From: JANXQE01 sp035651635
GTDB taxonomy: Bacteria; Verrucomicrobiota; Verrucomicrobiia; Limisphaerales; UBA8199
Direction: 5' to 3'
DNA length: 55,490 bases
Assembly (NCBI GenBank): GCA_035651635.1
Contig: DASRFK010000220.1
Span: 1 to 55,490, forward strand
Position 1 is the first letter of the stretch. Every line of letters starts with the position of its first letter. The translations under genes were made by a program, and so were the position numbers. Of this stretch, positions 33,407 through 43,061 are shown piece by piece. Under the pieces are notes generated by a model. It had not been told where the DNA came from, ran no database searches, and was given only the letters and a program-made list of their open reading frames with translations.

Positions 33407-35008
33407 ATGCTGTTCCATACCTGGCCATTCCTCATCTTCCTGCTGATCGTTGTCCCGGTTTTTTTCGCGTTGCGAAACACCCGATTGTGGCTGCCGTGGC
33501 TGACCATCGCCTCCTACTTCTTTTACGGCTGGTGGAACCCCTATTATCTTTCGCTGGTGGTCTACTCCACTGTCTTGGATTTTTGCCTGGTAGCTCTCAT
33601 GGATCATTGCCCGCGGACGACGGAGAAACTCAGCTTCTGGGCTCGGCTTAGCCGTCCGCGCTTTGCGGATCCCGTCCTCAAATTGGCTTTCCTGGGTTCT
33701 CTCGGACTGGCGGTGTGCATCCTGGCCTTGGCGTTTTTCGGGCCACGAACCTTGCGACCGGCCATGGGTCTGCTTGGGGCGCTGGTGTTATTGATGGCGG
33801 CGGGCGCGCTTTACAGCAGCCGCAGGATCTGGCTCTTAATCAGCCTGATCAATAACCTGGCCTTGCTGGTGTTTTTCAAATATGCGCGGTTCCTCGTTGA
33901 GAACGTCAATAGTCTGCTAGCCTGGCTGCACGTTCCATTTAAAGCGTCTGACCCTTCGAGTTTGATGCCGTTTGGGTTTCAGTACCTCTTGCCGGTCGGC
34001 ATCTCTTTCTTCACCTTCCAGTCCCTCAGCTACACCATCGACTTCTATTTCGGCAAGGTCTATCGGGAACGAAACTTCCTGCGATTCGCAACCTTTGTTT
34101 GTTTCTTCCCGCAACTGATGGCCGGCCCGATCGAGCGCGCGCGGCATTTGCTACCTCAGTTTAACCAATTTCCGCCGATCCGCCTGCAGAACTTCACCGA
34201 CGGCGCTTCGCTCTTCCTGGTCGGCTTGTTCAAGAAACTCGCCCTGGCCAATTACCTGTCGTTTTATGTAGAGCGGGTTTACGACAGTCCGCGGGCGTAT
34301 GGGGCGTCTTCGCTAATCGTTGCCACCGTCGCGTTCGCCTGGCAGATCTTCTTCGATTTCAGCGGTTACACCGACATGGCCCGCGGCGTGGCCAAGCTGC
34401 TTGGTTTCAATCTCATACTTAATTTCAACAACCCTTACCTGGCGACCGGATTGAGCGAGTTCTGGGGCCGCTGGCACATCAGTCTTTCGAGCTGGTTCAG
34501 GGATTACGTCTATATCCCACTGGGCGGCAACCGAGGCAGACTTTGGCAAACTTATCGCAACCTGTTCATCACGTTCTTCATTTCCGGGATTTGGCATGGC
34601 GCAAATTGGACCTTTGTGATCTGGGGCGCGCTGCACGGACTGGGTGTTCTGCTGACCCGCGAGCTGGAGCGGTCCACTTTTTATGTCGAGCGCGTGCCCA
34701 GGCTGGTCAAACAAGCTGGCGTCTTCCTCTTTGTCTGCTTCACCTGGATTTTCTTCCGCGCTGAATCGTTGAGCGACGCATTACTGATCGTGCGCCGAAT
34801 TTTCACGGCAGCGTGGTCGGATCCACAAGTTCCGTTGCTGATGGTCGGGGTGGTGGCGCTGGTTTGGTTCTATCAAATGCTGTACGAGTCGCGATTCCGC
34901 GAGCTGCTGGCGGCCGGCGTAGTCCGGGTCGGCGTGGCGGTGTTCATGGTCCTGTATTTGTGTCTCTGTTCGTCCGGAGGAGGCGCGTTCATTTATTTCC
35001 AATTCTGA
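33407..35008 (+). CDS. MBOAT-family membrane O-acyltransferase (AlgI/DltB-like)
   Basis: 533 residues, polytopic. Characteristic MBOAT segments: 'FLRFATFVCFFPQLMAGPIER' region, 'FFDFSGYTDMARGVAKLLGF', 'NFNNPYLATGLSEFWGRWHI', 'FRDYVYIPLGGNR', and the catalytic His397 in 'GIWHGANWTFVIWGALHG'. Such proteins pass acetyl groups across the membrane to an exported polysaccharide. The next gene starts 1 nt later and encodes a membrane-anchored SGNH protein, the standard periplasmic partner, so the two probably O-acetylate an exopolysaccharide or cell-surface glycan. Confidence 0.92.
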   Translation: MLFHTWPFLIFLLIVVPVFFALRNTRLWLPWLTIASYFFYGWWNPYYLSLVVYSTVLDFCLVALMDHCPRTTEKLSFWARLSRPRFADPVLKLAFLGSLGLAVCILALAFFGPRTLRPAMGLLGALVLLMAAGALYSSRRIWLLISLINNLALLVFFKYARFLVENVNSLLAWLHVPFKASDPSSLMPFGFQYLLPVGISFFTFQSLSYTIDFYFGKVYRERNFLRFATFVCFFPQLMAGPIERARHLLPQFNQFPPIRLQNFTDGASLFLVGLFKKLALANYLSFYVERVYDSPRAYGASSLIVATVAFAWQIFFDFSGYTDMARGVAKLLGFNLILNFNNPYLATGLSEFWGRWHISLSSWFRDYVYIPLGGNRGRLWQTYRNLFITFFISGIWHGANWTFVIWGALHGLGVLLTRELERSTFYVERVPRLVKQAGVFLFVCFTWIFFRAESLSDALLIVRRIFTAAWSDPQVPLLMVGVVALVWFYQMLYESRFRELLAAGVVRVGVAVFMVLYLCLCSSGGGAFIYFQF

Positions 35009-35009
35009 A

Positions 35010-36200
35010 ATGTCCGCCCCAGCGCCAGCCCCAACCGCCATCCCGCCCGCCGCTTCCGTGGGTTCTCCCGAAGTCCCGTTTGGCGTCAATGAAATGCGTC
35101 TAAACGGGCGGCAATGGCTCATCGCGTTGTCGATTATCGCCTGTCTGACGTGGCTGACCCCTCGCTTCTGGGAGAAATGCGAAGAATTTTCCACCGGCCC
35201 GGACTACCGCATCCCTTATGATCTCAGCAAGGATTACTGGCTGTACGCTCGTCGCCTCCGCCAGGAGCGTGACCCGGCCAAAATCCTCCTCCTGGGCGAT
35301 TCGGTGGTCTGGGGCGAATACGTGCTGCCGGATGGAACTTTGTCGCATTTTCTGAATCAGCAGGCGGGAACGGCGGACCGTTTCATTAATGGTGGATTGA
35401 ATGGCTTGTTCCCTTTGGCCGAGGAAGGACTGGTCAACTATTACAGCCGCGAGCTTCGCCATCGGAAGGTCCTTCTCGAATGCAATGTGCTTTGGATGAC
35501 CAGCCCAAAGGCCGACCTGAGCACCGACAAGGAGGAACAGTTCAATCATTCGCGGCTGATCCCGCAGTTTTTTCCGAAGATCCCATGTTACAAAGCCGCA
35601 GCGAACGAGCGGCTTAGCGCCATCATCGAGAACCACTTTGATTTCTTTGCCTGGATCGGACATGTCCAAAATGACTATTTTGGCCAGCGCAGCATTCTCA
35701 ATTGGACCTTGGAAGAAGGGGAAGGTTATCCGCCGCGGTATCCTAATGTTTATAAGAACCCGATTTCGCAAATTACTTGCAGGGTTCCCTCGGCGCCGGT
35801 GGATGATCCCCAGCGCGGCCCTCGAAGCCCGCGGCATCGTCCCTGGTCGGAGGCGGGGCAGGGGCCGACACGGTTTGATTGGGTGCCGCTTGAATCTTCG
35901 CTGCAGTGGCGTGGCTTTCAAAGCGTGTTAAAGATTTTGCGGGAACGAGGCAACGACGTCCTGGTTGTGCTTGGTCCTTTCAACGAGCATATGATTGCCG
36001 AGGACAATCGCGCGCCCTACCGCCAGCTGCATGACGGCATCTTGAGCCGGCTCCGACAAAATGGAATTCCCAGCATCGCGCCGGAGCCATTGCCCAGCGA
36101 ACTGTACGCCGACGCGAGCCACCCGCTGACCAAAGGCTATGAATTGTTGGCGCGGAAGCTTTATGCTGATGAAACATTCCAGCGCTGGCTTACGAGGTGA
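35010..36200 (+). CDS. Membrane-anchored SGNH/GDSL-like O-acetylation partner
   Basis: 396 residues. A Pro/Ala-rich start, one membrane helix at about 35-52 ('WLIALSIIACLTWLT'), then a periplasmic domain. SGNH block I is 'ILLLGDSVVWGE' with Ser98; the C-terminal 'YADASHPLTKGYELLA' supplies Asp368 and His371. Similar proteins (AlgX/AlgJ, PatB) complete the acetyl transfer begun by an MBOAT protein. Co-transcribed with the MBOAT gene. Its stop is 2 nt from the end of the convergent rhomboid gene, leaving no room for an intergenic terminator. Confidence 0.8.
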   Translation: MSAPAPAPTAIPPAASVGSPEVPFGVNEMRLNGRQWLIALSIIACLTWLTPRFWEKCEEFSTGPDYRIPYDLSKDYWLYARRLRQERDPAKILLLGDSVVWGEYVLPDGTLSHFLNQQAGTADRFINGGLNGLFPLAEEGLVNYYSRELRHRKVLLECNVLWMTSPKADLSTDKEEQFNHSRLIPQFFPKIPCYKAAANERLSAIIENHFDFFAWIGHVQNDYFGQRSILNWTLEEGEGYPPRYPNVYKNPISQITCRVPSAPVDDPQRGPRSPRHRPWSEAGQGPTRFDWVPLESSLQWRGFQSVLKILRERGNDVLVVLGPFNEHMIAEDNRAPYRQLHDGILSRLRQNGIPSIAPEPLPSELYADASHPLTKGYELLARKLYADETFQRWLTR

Positions 36201-36202
36201 CC

Positions 36203-37111
36203 TCAGTGCCCGCGTGCCGGGTGTTGTAACGCGAGCCACCAAGGCACGATTACCAAGGCGACAAACATCAGTGCGCCGATTGCGTTGAACAAGGGCTTTC
36301 GAAGCTGACGTATCCAACCAGCCAGTACACCACCCAAGAGCAGGCCGGAGACGAATCCGCCGAAGTGCGCCATCACGTCGGTCCCGGGGGCCAGGCCGAG
36401 CAGCACGAACAGCATCACCCCCGATAATAAACCGCCCAGGAACTCTTTCCCCGCGCGCGAGGTTCTTCGCCAAAGTGAAACGGATTGCACGGCCAGCAAA
36501 CCCAGGCAACCCATCACCATTCCGGAGGCGCCCAGGCCCAGGTGCGGTCGCGTCGACAAAAGCCAGGAGAGCAGATTGCCGCCAGCTCCGGCCAGATACG
36601 CGGCGAGCAGGCCAACGCCGGTTCCATACCGTCCCATGGTCAATCCCAAAAGCACCACGCCAAAAATGGCGTTGCTCGCCAGGTGCGCTAGATCCGCGTG
36701 CAACCACATAGCGGTGAACAGGCGCCACCACTGGCCGTGCGCCAGAGCAATCGTATCCAGCATACCAGGCCCTTCGAGATCCCCGCGACGATCGTTGAGC
36801 CAGAATAAGGCGGTGATTAACGCTACCCACGCCAGGCTGATCCAGTCGAAGACCAGCCCGGCCTGAAAGATTTCACGGCGCAGGCCCCAGCTTCGGTTTT
36901 CGCTGCGATACAGCCGGATTGCTTCCCGGGCACGCTCGTAGTCCTTACCGGAAACCTCCAGGATCCAGCCGCTGCCTTCCGCGTCGTGATCGACTGTCGA
37001 TTCAATGCCCTGGCTGATCAGCACCAGGCTCCAGTCCATCGCTTCCAGGCGAGAACGCGCCGTGATGCGGGCTGGCTGCGGTTCCATTCTCGCGTCTAGA
37101 GGCAGGCTCAA
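36203..37111 (-). CDS. Rhomboid-family intramembrane serine protease
   Basis: 302 residues (ATG at 37111; Met9 at 37087 is possible). An N-terminal soluble domain of about 85 residues precedes six predicted membrane helices. Motifs: 'GQWWRLFTAMWLHADLAHLA' (Trp-Arg and the HxxxxHxxxN array, His138/His143/Asn147), catalytic Ser196 in 'GLGASGMVMG', and catalytic His249 in 'AHFGGFVSGLLLG'. Cleaves membrane-spanning substrates within the bilayer. The TPR gene begins upstream on the same strand with a 7-nt gap. Confidence 0.92.
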   Translation of the reverse strand: MSLPLDARMEPQPARITARSRLEAMDWSLVLISQGIESTVDHDAEGSGWILEVSGKDYERAREAIRLYRSENRSWGLRREIFQAGLVFDWISLAWVALITALFWLNDRRGDLEGPGMLDTIALAHGQWWRLFTAMWLHADLAHLASNAIFGVVLLGLTMGRYGTGVGLLAAYLAGAGGNLLSWLLSTRPHLGLGASGMVMGCLGLLAVQSVSLWRRTSRAGKEFLGGLLSGVMLFVLLGLAPGTDVMAHFGGFVSGLLLGGVLAGWIRQLRKPLFNAIGALMFVALVIVPWWLALQHPARGH

Positions 37112-37118
37112 CTCACCC

Positions 37119-37619
37119 TCAAAATTGCCGGATTTCCTCCTTCATGCGTTCCAGGTCGGGATCACTCGCGGCCATTTCCTTGATCGTGTCGGCCCCAATC
37201 AGTCCAATCGCCTTCTTCAGCCAGGCGCGCGCTTCGTCGAGTTGACCCATTTGACAGCAGTAGCAAGCCAGGTTGTACCGAATCACGTACTCGTCGGGAA
37301 ACTGGTCCGCAATCGGAATCAAGACGTCATAGGCCTCGCGAGTCCGCCTTAGCTCATGCAGTGCGTAGGCCAGGTGAATCCAACCGAACGGCGCTTCCGG
37401 AACGACCTGGCAGAGCAACTGGGCTGTGTCCGCCGCCTTGGCCCATTCTTTGCTCTTTTCATACAGGTGATACTTCACCCGCAAGACGTCCGGATGGCCG
37501 AGCACCGTCAGTGAGAGCTTGGCCAACTCATCCTTGGCTTCGGTGGTATTGCTCAGGCCCAGCCAACCCTCGGCGGCATTAAGATGATGGATATCTGGTG
37601 GCTCGAGCCTGTTTGTCAT
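37119..37619 (-). CDS. TPR-repeat protein
   Basis: 166 residues from the ATG at 37619 (MTNRLEPPD). Three to four tetratricopeptide helical pairs are visible: 'NAAEGWLGLSNTTEAKDEL', 'VKYHLYEKSKEWAKAADTA', 'IHLAYALHELRRTREAYDVL' and 'YNLACYCCQMGQLDEARAWL'. A protein-interaction scaffold with no enzymatic motif. Probably co-transcribed with the rhomboid gene downstream; partner unknown. It was probably cytoplasmic, as no signal peptide is seen with this start. Confidence 0.8.
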   Translation of the reverse strand: MTNRLEPPDIHHLNAAEGWLGLSNTTEAKDELAKLSLTVLGHPDVLRVKYHLYEKSKEWAKAADTAQLLCQVVPEAPFGWIHLAYALHELRRTREAYDVLIPIADQFPDEYVIRYNLACYCCQMGQLDEARAWLKKAIGLIGADTIKEMAASDPDLERMKEEIRQF

Positions 37620-37680
37620 AATAACGGCAACCCACAGTAGCAGTTCGCCATTAGCCGCGCAAATCTCGTCCAAGTAACCC

Positions 37681-37832
37681 AAGTAGCGCAGACTTTCAGT
37701 CTGCCGTATCGCCGACTTTCAGTCGGCAAGGGCGCAGAAGGCAGCTAGTCTGGCAAATCTTAGCGCGCATTCCTGGGTGCACCCAGCAGGTGAGAGATCT
37801 GCGATACGGCAGGCTGGAAAGCCTGCCCTAAG
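37681..37832 (+). repeat. Family B repeat, copy B4
   Basis: Left end 'gtagcgcagactttcagtct' then 'gccgactttcagtcggc'; right end 'gatacggcaggctggaaagc'. The two ends are imperfect inverted repeats, each itself a hairpin. It lies between divergent genes (TPR on minus, hydrolase on plus). Confidence 0.8.
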
Positions 37833-37909
37833 ACGGCGCTGCATTGAGAACTCACTGTCGCATTGAGAAGTCACTTGCCACCTGACCAAGGTTGCGGACA
37901 ATAAGCCGC

Positions 37910-39799
37910 ATGATCCTTCCGCATGGCCGTTGTGCTGTCGTCTTTAGGCTGCTCCTGCTGGCCGGTTTGCCGGCGGCAGGTTTTCCTACAATCGCCCAGG
38001 ACACCAATGCGGCGTGGCTGGCCGAGCACTACACCAAGTACGAGCACCGCATACCGATGCGAGACGGGATAAAACTTTTTACTCGCGTATACGTGCCCAA
38101 AGACGAATCGCAGCAATGGCCGATTCTTTTGACGCGTACGCCTTACGCCCTGAAGCCGTACGGTGATGCCAATTACAACGATCCCAGCGGATCATTCGGA
38201 ACATTTGCGAAAGACCAATTCATTCTGGTTACTCAGGACGTTCGCGGCCGGTACGGTTCCGAGGGGCAGTACGAACACGTCCGTCCCTTCAATCCGAACA
38301 AGGGACCCCGTGACACCGACGAGAGTTCCGACGCTTTCGATACCATTGATTGGCTGGTGAAGAATGTCCCCAACAACAACGGTAAAGTCGGCATGTATGG
38401 CATTTCGTATCCTGGGTTTTATACCTCGATGGGGATGATCGATTCGCATCCCGCGCTTAAAGCCGCTTCGCCACAGGCGCCCATTTCCGATTGGTTCATC
38501 GGCGACGACCTCCATCACAATGGCGCGTGGTTTCTCGTTCAAAATTTTGGATTTTTCTATCAGTTCGCCCAGCATCCGGATGATCCTCTGCATGAGCCGC
38601 TGAAACCGTTTAATTTTAAGACGCCCGATGGCTACGATTTCTTCCTGCGCATGGGGCCGCTGGGTAATTCGGATACGCTCTTGCTCAAGGGCAGTTCCCC
38701 CGAATGGACGGAATTCCTGAAACACTCGACGTACGACGGCTTCTGGCAGGCACGCAACATTCGCCCACACCTCAAAAACGTGCATTGTGCCGTCATGACA
38801 GTTGGCGGATGGTACGATGCCGAAGATTTGTTTGGCGCGCTGGAAACCTACCGGTGGACCGAGCGGCAAAATCCCGGCATTACTAATATTCTGGTTATGG
38901 GCCCGTGGGCGCATGGGGACTGGGGCCGCAAAGAGGGCGAGCGCCTCGGCGACGTTGATTTTCACTCCAAGACCTCCGATTTCTATCGTGAAAAGATCGA
39001 GCTCCCGTTTTTCAGGCATTTCCTTAAAGGAGACACCAATTACGCGGCCAGCGAAGCGCAGGTCTTTGAAACCGGAACTGATCGCTGGCGAAAGTTCGAT
39101 GCGTGGCCTCCCCGGCAGGTGACAAGGCGGACTCTGTATCTCCGGGCGGGTGGCGTGCTCGATTTCGATGCACCGGTGGAAGGCGGCGAAGCATTTGATG
39201 AGTTTGTGAGCGACCCCTCGCGGCCCGTTCCCTACACGCAACAGATCGACACCGGTTACTCGCGCTCATACCCCCTCGAAGATCAGCGCTTTGCCGCTGA
39301 ACGGCCGGACGTCCTGGTTTACCAAACCGTACCGCTGGAAGAGGACCTCACCGTGGCAGGGCCGATCAAGGCCACGCTGCACGTTTCCACTTCGGGTACT
39401 GATTCCGATTGGATTGTCAAGGTAGTCGATGTGTATGCCGGCGATTTTCCCGACCCAAATCCAAACCCGGCACACGTTCGAATGGGGGGGTACCAACAAT
39501 TGGTGCGCGGCGACGTGTTCCGCGGCAAATTTCGGAACAGTTTCGAGAAGCCCGAGCCATTCGAACCTGGCAAGCCCGTCACGATCACCTTTATGATGCC
39601 GGATGTCTGCCACACCTTTCGCCGAGCCCACCGGCTCATGGTCCAGGTGCAAAGCTCCTGGTTTCCGCTAGTCGATCGCAACCCGCAAACGTTCGTGGAC
39701 ATTGCCTCGGCCAAACCGGAGGACTTTCACAATGCTACGCAGCGAGTCTATCGTTGGGCTAATGCCGCGTCGTCGATTGAGATCGACCTGCTGCCGTAG
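37910..39799 (+). CDS. Secreted CocE/NonD-family (X-Pro dipeptidyl-peptidase S15-like) hydrolase
   Basis: 629 residues from the ATG at 37910. Signal peptide about 1-29 ('LLLLAGLPAAGFPTIAQ'). An alpha/beta-hydrolase domain has nucleophile Ser166 in 'GMYGISYPGF', Asp303 in 'GGWYDAEDLF' and His335 in 'GPWAHGDWG'; the oxyanion Tyr lies in 'RTPYALKPYG'. The C-terminal jelly-roll domain ('SDWIVKVVDVYAGD' onward) is standard for cocaine esterase and S15 peptidases. Likely exported and acting on esters, acylamides or peptides; the substrate cannot be read from the sequence. Confidence 0.9.
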   Translation: MILPHGRCAVVFRLLLLAGLPAAGFPTIAQDTNAAWLAEHYTKYEHRIPMRDGIKLFTRVYVPKDESQQWPILLTRTPYALKPYGDANYNDPSGSFGTFAKDQFILVTQDVRGRYGSEGQYEHVRPFNPNKGPRDTDESSDAFDTIDWLVKNVPNNNGKVGMYGISYPGFYTSMGMIDSHPALKAASPQAPISDWFIGDDLHHNGAWFLVQNFGFFYQFAQHPDDPLHEPLKPFNFKTPDGYDFFLRMGPLGNSDTLLLKGSSPEWTEFLKHSTYDGFWQARNIRPHLKNVHCAVMTVGGWYDAEDLFGALETYRWTERQNPGITNILVMGPWAHGDWGRKEGERLGDVDFHSKTSDFYREKIELPFFRHFLKGDTNYAASEAQVFETGTDRWRKFDAWPPRQVTRRTLYLRAGGVLDFDAPVEGGEAFDEFVSDPSRPVPYTQQIDTGYSRSYPLEDQRFAAERPDVLVYQTVPLEEDLTVAGPIKATLHVSTSGTDSDWIVKVVDVYAGDFPDPNPNPAHVRMGGYQQLVRGDVFRGKFRNSFEKPEPFEPGKPVTITFMMPDVCHTFRRAHRLMVQVQSSWFPLVDRNPQTFVDIASAKPEDFHNATQRVYRWANAASSIEIDLLP

Positions 39800-39892
39800 C
39801 CCAGCCCCCCCCTTTGCCATTGCTAAAGAACCCGCTGCTGCGTATAGATTGAGCATCACTGTGAGCGGGTTGGCAACATCGGCGGGGAGCAA

Positions 39893-42094
39893 ATGGGAAT
39901 GAACTCTGACCGTGCTCCATACCCAGCGGGTACGTTTTGTGGCTACGGTCGAGGTCTCTTCCAATTCAAGGTAATCGCCCTGGCTTGCTGGTTGGTGTGC
40001 GCCGGCGCCGGGCGGGTCTCGGCGGCCATTCAGTTTGACGTGTTTCTCGGTTACGACGGCCTGATCCCCGAGGCCTGCTGGTTTCCGATTGTTTGCGAGG
40101 TGAAGAATGACGGTCCTTCGTTCACAGGCACCGTCGAAGTCAAAGGCGGCTACAACCAGGACCAGTCACTGCTGACAACCATCGAGCTCCCGACCAGCAC
40201 GTTGAAGCGGTTTGTTTTGCCGGTATTTTCCAACGGTCGCGGTTACGCAACCTGGGATGTGCGGCTGCTCGATGAACGGGGCAAGGTGCGTTCCGAGCAA
40301 CTGGGCTTACGCGCTCGCAAGCAACTGGCACAAGGCGCTCCTTTGCTCGGCGCGCTGCCACGCACACCCGGCGGCACACCCATCATCCGAGCCATCGCCG
40401 CGCGAAATTCGGACCTCCAGCCTGTGGCCGCTCGGATGCTGACTTCCATTTTCCCTGACAATCCCCTGGTGCTCGAGGGAATGAACGCTCTGTACCTCAA
40501 CTCCGAACGCGCCGCCGACCTGACCATCAATCAAGTCGACGCACTGCTCGGCTGGCTCAACGCCGGCGGCCACCTGATTGTTGCGGTCGAGCAACCTTCC
40601 GATATCACTTCAGCCTCATGGCTCAGGAATATTTTCCCTTGCGACGTTCGGGATCTGCGGACGCTGCCCCGGCATTCTGAATTGCAGGATTGGCTGCGCA
40701 GCGCTACGTGGGTGACCTCATCGGTTCGCAGTTCCCGAATGCCAAATCAGTTCGGCAACACCCCCGACGATTCCGAAACCACGGTGACCAATCCATTCCC
40801 GGATTTGGCCGACGACTTTGATTTCGAGGGCAAAGAGATGCAGGTGGCCGTCAGCCAGCTCCGGGACGGCAAGGTGGACGTTGCGGCCGGGGATACGCCG
40901 CTGATTGTGACCGCGCAACGCGGCCGCGGCCGGTTGACCGCGCTGTTATTCAGCCCGGAACGCGAGCCGATGCGCTCGTGGCGGGAATTGCCCACCTTCT
41001 GGGCGAAACTGGCCGAGGTGCCGGGGGCCTGGTACCGATCCAAGGAAATGTACTCGGTCGGCGGTTGGAGCACCGATGGCGTGTTCGGCGCCATGATTGA
41101 TTCCCGCCAGGTTCATAAACTTCCGGTTGGCTGGCTGCTCCTCTTGCTGCTGGTGTACCTTGTAGTGATTGGCCCGTTCGACCAATTCTGGCTCAAACGT
41201 ATCGGCAAGCCGATGCTCACCTGGATCACTTTCCCTTGCTATGTCGTCCTATTTTCTCTGGTCATCTATTTTATCGGCTACAAGCTCCGGGCGGGCGAGT
41301 CGGAGTGGAATGAGCTGCACGTGGTGGACGTGCTTCAGAACGGCACGCGGGCTGAGTTGCGCGGACGCACCTATTCGTCGGTTTATTCCCCGGCCAACCA
41401 GCGTTACAACCTGGCCAACCAGCAAAAGTTCGCCACGCTCCGCGGCGAAATGAGCTGGAACAATTCTTCCACCGGCGAACGAACGACAATCTTTCAGACC
41501 GGCGACGGATTTAAAGCGGAGATTTTTGTGCCGGTCTGGACGAGCGAGTTGCTCGTCAGCGATTGGTGGCAATCGGCGCCGCTGCCGGTCATGGCGACGG
41601 TTCATTCCACCGGAGATGGTTGGGACGTGCACATCGAGAACAAGAGCTCCCGGAAACTGACCAATGTCCAGCTCGCGATCGAAGATCGGCTTTTGAGTCT
41701 GGGCGCGTTCGGCCCGGAGGAATCCAAAACTCAAACCGTCGCGCGTCGTGACGCCACTCCGTTAAAAACTTTCGTCGCCAACTATGGCGGAAACTTTCCC
41801 AATGCGGTCTCTTCCCGCCAACGCGCCATCGGTTCGACGGCGAGCGGACAAATCGCCGATAAGCCCGACTCGGCCATCGCGGTGTCCTTCATCGCGCAGC
41901 TCTCGCGTTCGCAAATGTACCAAAATGCTTTTGTCGCGACACCCGGTTTGGAGCTGTCACCGGTGCTCGAGCATGGCGGGGCAGTGCTGTTGGCCTGGGC
42001 CGAGGGTTACGCTCCGATCAAGCCCATCGAACAATTCTCCCCGCGCCGCTCCCAACGAGACACGCTCTGGCGGCTCGCGCTTAAAGTCGAATAA
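39893..42094 (+). CDS. Membrane protein with a GATase-like periplasmic domain, ABC-transporter associated
   Basis: 733 residues. N-terminal signal or anchor at about 28-48 ('ALACWLVCAGAGRVSA'), then a large extracytoplasmic part with a glutamine-amidotransferase-like fold segment ('DALLGWLNAGGHLIVAVEQP'). Two membrane helices sit near residues 415-460 ('WLLLLLLVYLVVIGPFDQFW' and 'FPCYVVLFSLVIYFIGYKL'), and a second soluble domain follows. Similar proteins sit beside ABC exporters of the gliding/GldG-like type. The ABC ATPase starts 8 nt downstream. The precise role is unknown; the first start (ATG 39893) is one of several possible. Confidence 0.65.
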   Translation: MGMNSDRAPYPAGTFCGYGRGLFQFKVIALACWLVCAGAGRVSAAIQFDVFLGYDGLIPEACWFPIVCEVKNDGPSFTGTVEVKGGYNQDQSLLTTIELPTSTLKRFVLPVFSNGRGYATWDVRLLDERGKVRSEQLGLRARKQLAQGAPLLGALPRTPGGTPIIRAIAARNSDLQPVAARMLTSIFPDNPLVLEGMNALYLNSERAADLTINQVDALLGWLNAGGHLIVAVEQPSDITSASWLRNIFPCDVRDLRTLPRHSELQDWLRSATWVTSSVRSSRMPNQFGNTPDDSETTVTNPFPDLADDFDFEGKEMQVAVSQLRDGKVDVAAGDTPLIVTAQRGRGRLTALLFSPEREPMRSWRELPTFWAKLAEVPGAWYRSKEMYSVGGWSTDGVFGAMIDSRQVHKLPVGWLLLLLLVYLVVIGPFDQFWLKRIGKPMLTWITFPCYVVLFSLVIYFIGYKLRAGESEWNELHVVDVLQNGTRAELRGRTYSSVYSPANQRYNLANQQKFATLRGEMSWNNSSTGERTTIFQTGDGFKAEIFVPVWTSELLVSDWWQSAPLPVMATVHSTGDGWDVHIENKSSRKLTNVQLAIEDRLLSLGAFGPEESKTQTVARRDATPLKTFVANYGGNFPNAVSSRQRAIGSTASGQIADKPDSAIAVSFIAQLSRSQMYQNAFVATPGLELSPVLEHGGAVLLAWAEGYAPIKPIEQFSPRRSQRDTLWRLALKVE

Positions 42095-42102
42095 TCAACG
42101 TT

Positions 42103-43056
42103 ATGTCTGAAGTCGCACCCCCGGTCCCGGCGGTCCATACGACCGGTCTGACCCGCATGTACGGGAACATCGCCGCCTTGTATGGCCTGGACCTGACCGT
42201 CAACAAAGGGGATCTCTTCGGCTTCATCGGCTCAAACGGCGCGGGTAAGACCACAACTTTGCGCATTCTGGCCACGTTCTTGGCCCCGTCGGCCGGCCAT
42301 GCCCGGGTGCTCGGCCATGACGTGGTCCGCGACGCCGATGCCGTTCGCCATGTGATCGGTTACATGCCCGATTTTTTCGGAGTGTACAAGGACATGGAGG
42401 TGACCGAGTACCTCGATTTTTTCGGTGCTTGTTACAAGATTCCGTCGGCGCAACGCGAGAAGTCAGTCAATGACGTCCTGGAATTGGTGGGCCTGACGGA
42501 AAAGAAGGGTGCCTTGATTGGCGCTCTGAGCCGGGGCATGCAACAACGGCTTGGCCTGGCCCGAGTGCTGATCCACGATCCCCAACTGCTGCTGCTGGAC
42601 GAGCCCGCCAGCGGTCTGGATCCGCGCGCGCGCATCGAGATGATGGCCATCCTCCAGGAATTACAGCGGCTCGGCAAAACCATCATCATTTCGTCTCACA
42701 TTTTGAGCGAGCTTCAAACCCTCTGCAATCGCGTCGCCATTATCGAGAAAGGCAAATTGATCTATAGCGGCCCGGTCCAAGGCGTGCGTGACCAGATGTC
42801 GCAAGGCCGCGTCGTCTGGGTGCGGGTATCCTCCGATCAAGCCCAGGCGGTCGAGTTGCTCAAGACGCGGCCGGAGATTTCTGAAGTCTCGCCGGTGGAC
42901 GGCGAGATCAAAATCACGCTCGCCGGCCACGACACGGACCACAGCATTGTGGCCGATGTGCTCGTCCGGGGTGGTGCGAAGTTGATCGAGTTGCGTGAAG
43001 ACGAACTGGGCCTGGAAGAAGTCTTTATGCGGGTGACTCGCGGCGAAACGCAGTAG
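42103..43056 (+). CDS. ABC transporter ATP-binding protein
   Basis: 317 residues. Walker A 'GSNGAGKTTT', Q-loop region 'IGYMPDFFGVYKDMEVTEYL', signature 'LSRGMQQRLGLARVL', Walker B 'LLLLDEPASGLDP' and H-loop 'IIISSHIL'. The C-terminal ~90 residues ('RVVWVRVSSDQAQAVELL' onward) are of the CcmA/drug-exporter type. It energises an ABC-2 exporter together with a permease, but no permease gene is adjacent: upstream is the 733-residue membrane protein and downstream a gene on the opposite strand. Confidence 0.93.
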   Translation: MSEVAPPVPAVHTTGLTRMYGNIAALYGLDLTVNKGDLFGFIGSNGAGKTTTLRILATFLAPSAGHARVLGHDVVRDADAVRHVIGYMPDFFGVYKDMEVTEYLDFFGACYKIPSAQREKSVNDVLELVGLTEKKGALIGALSRGMQQRLGLARVLIHDPQLLLLDEPASGLDPRARIEMMAILQELQRLGKTIIISSHILSELQTLCNRVAIIEKGKLIYSGPVQGVRDQMSQGRVVWVRVSSDQAQAVELLKTRPEISEVSPVDGEIKITLAGHDTDHSIVADVLVRGGAKLIELREDELGLEEVFMRVTRGETQ

Positions 43057-43061
43057 GCCCG

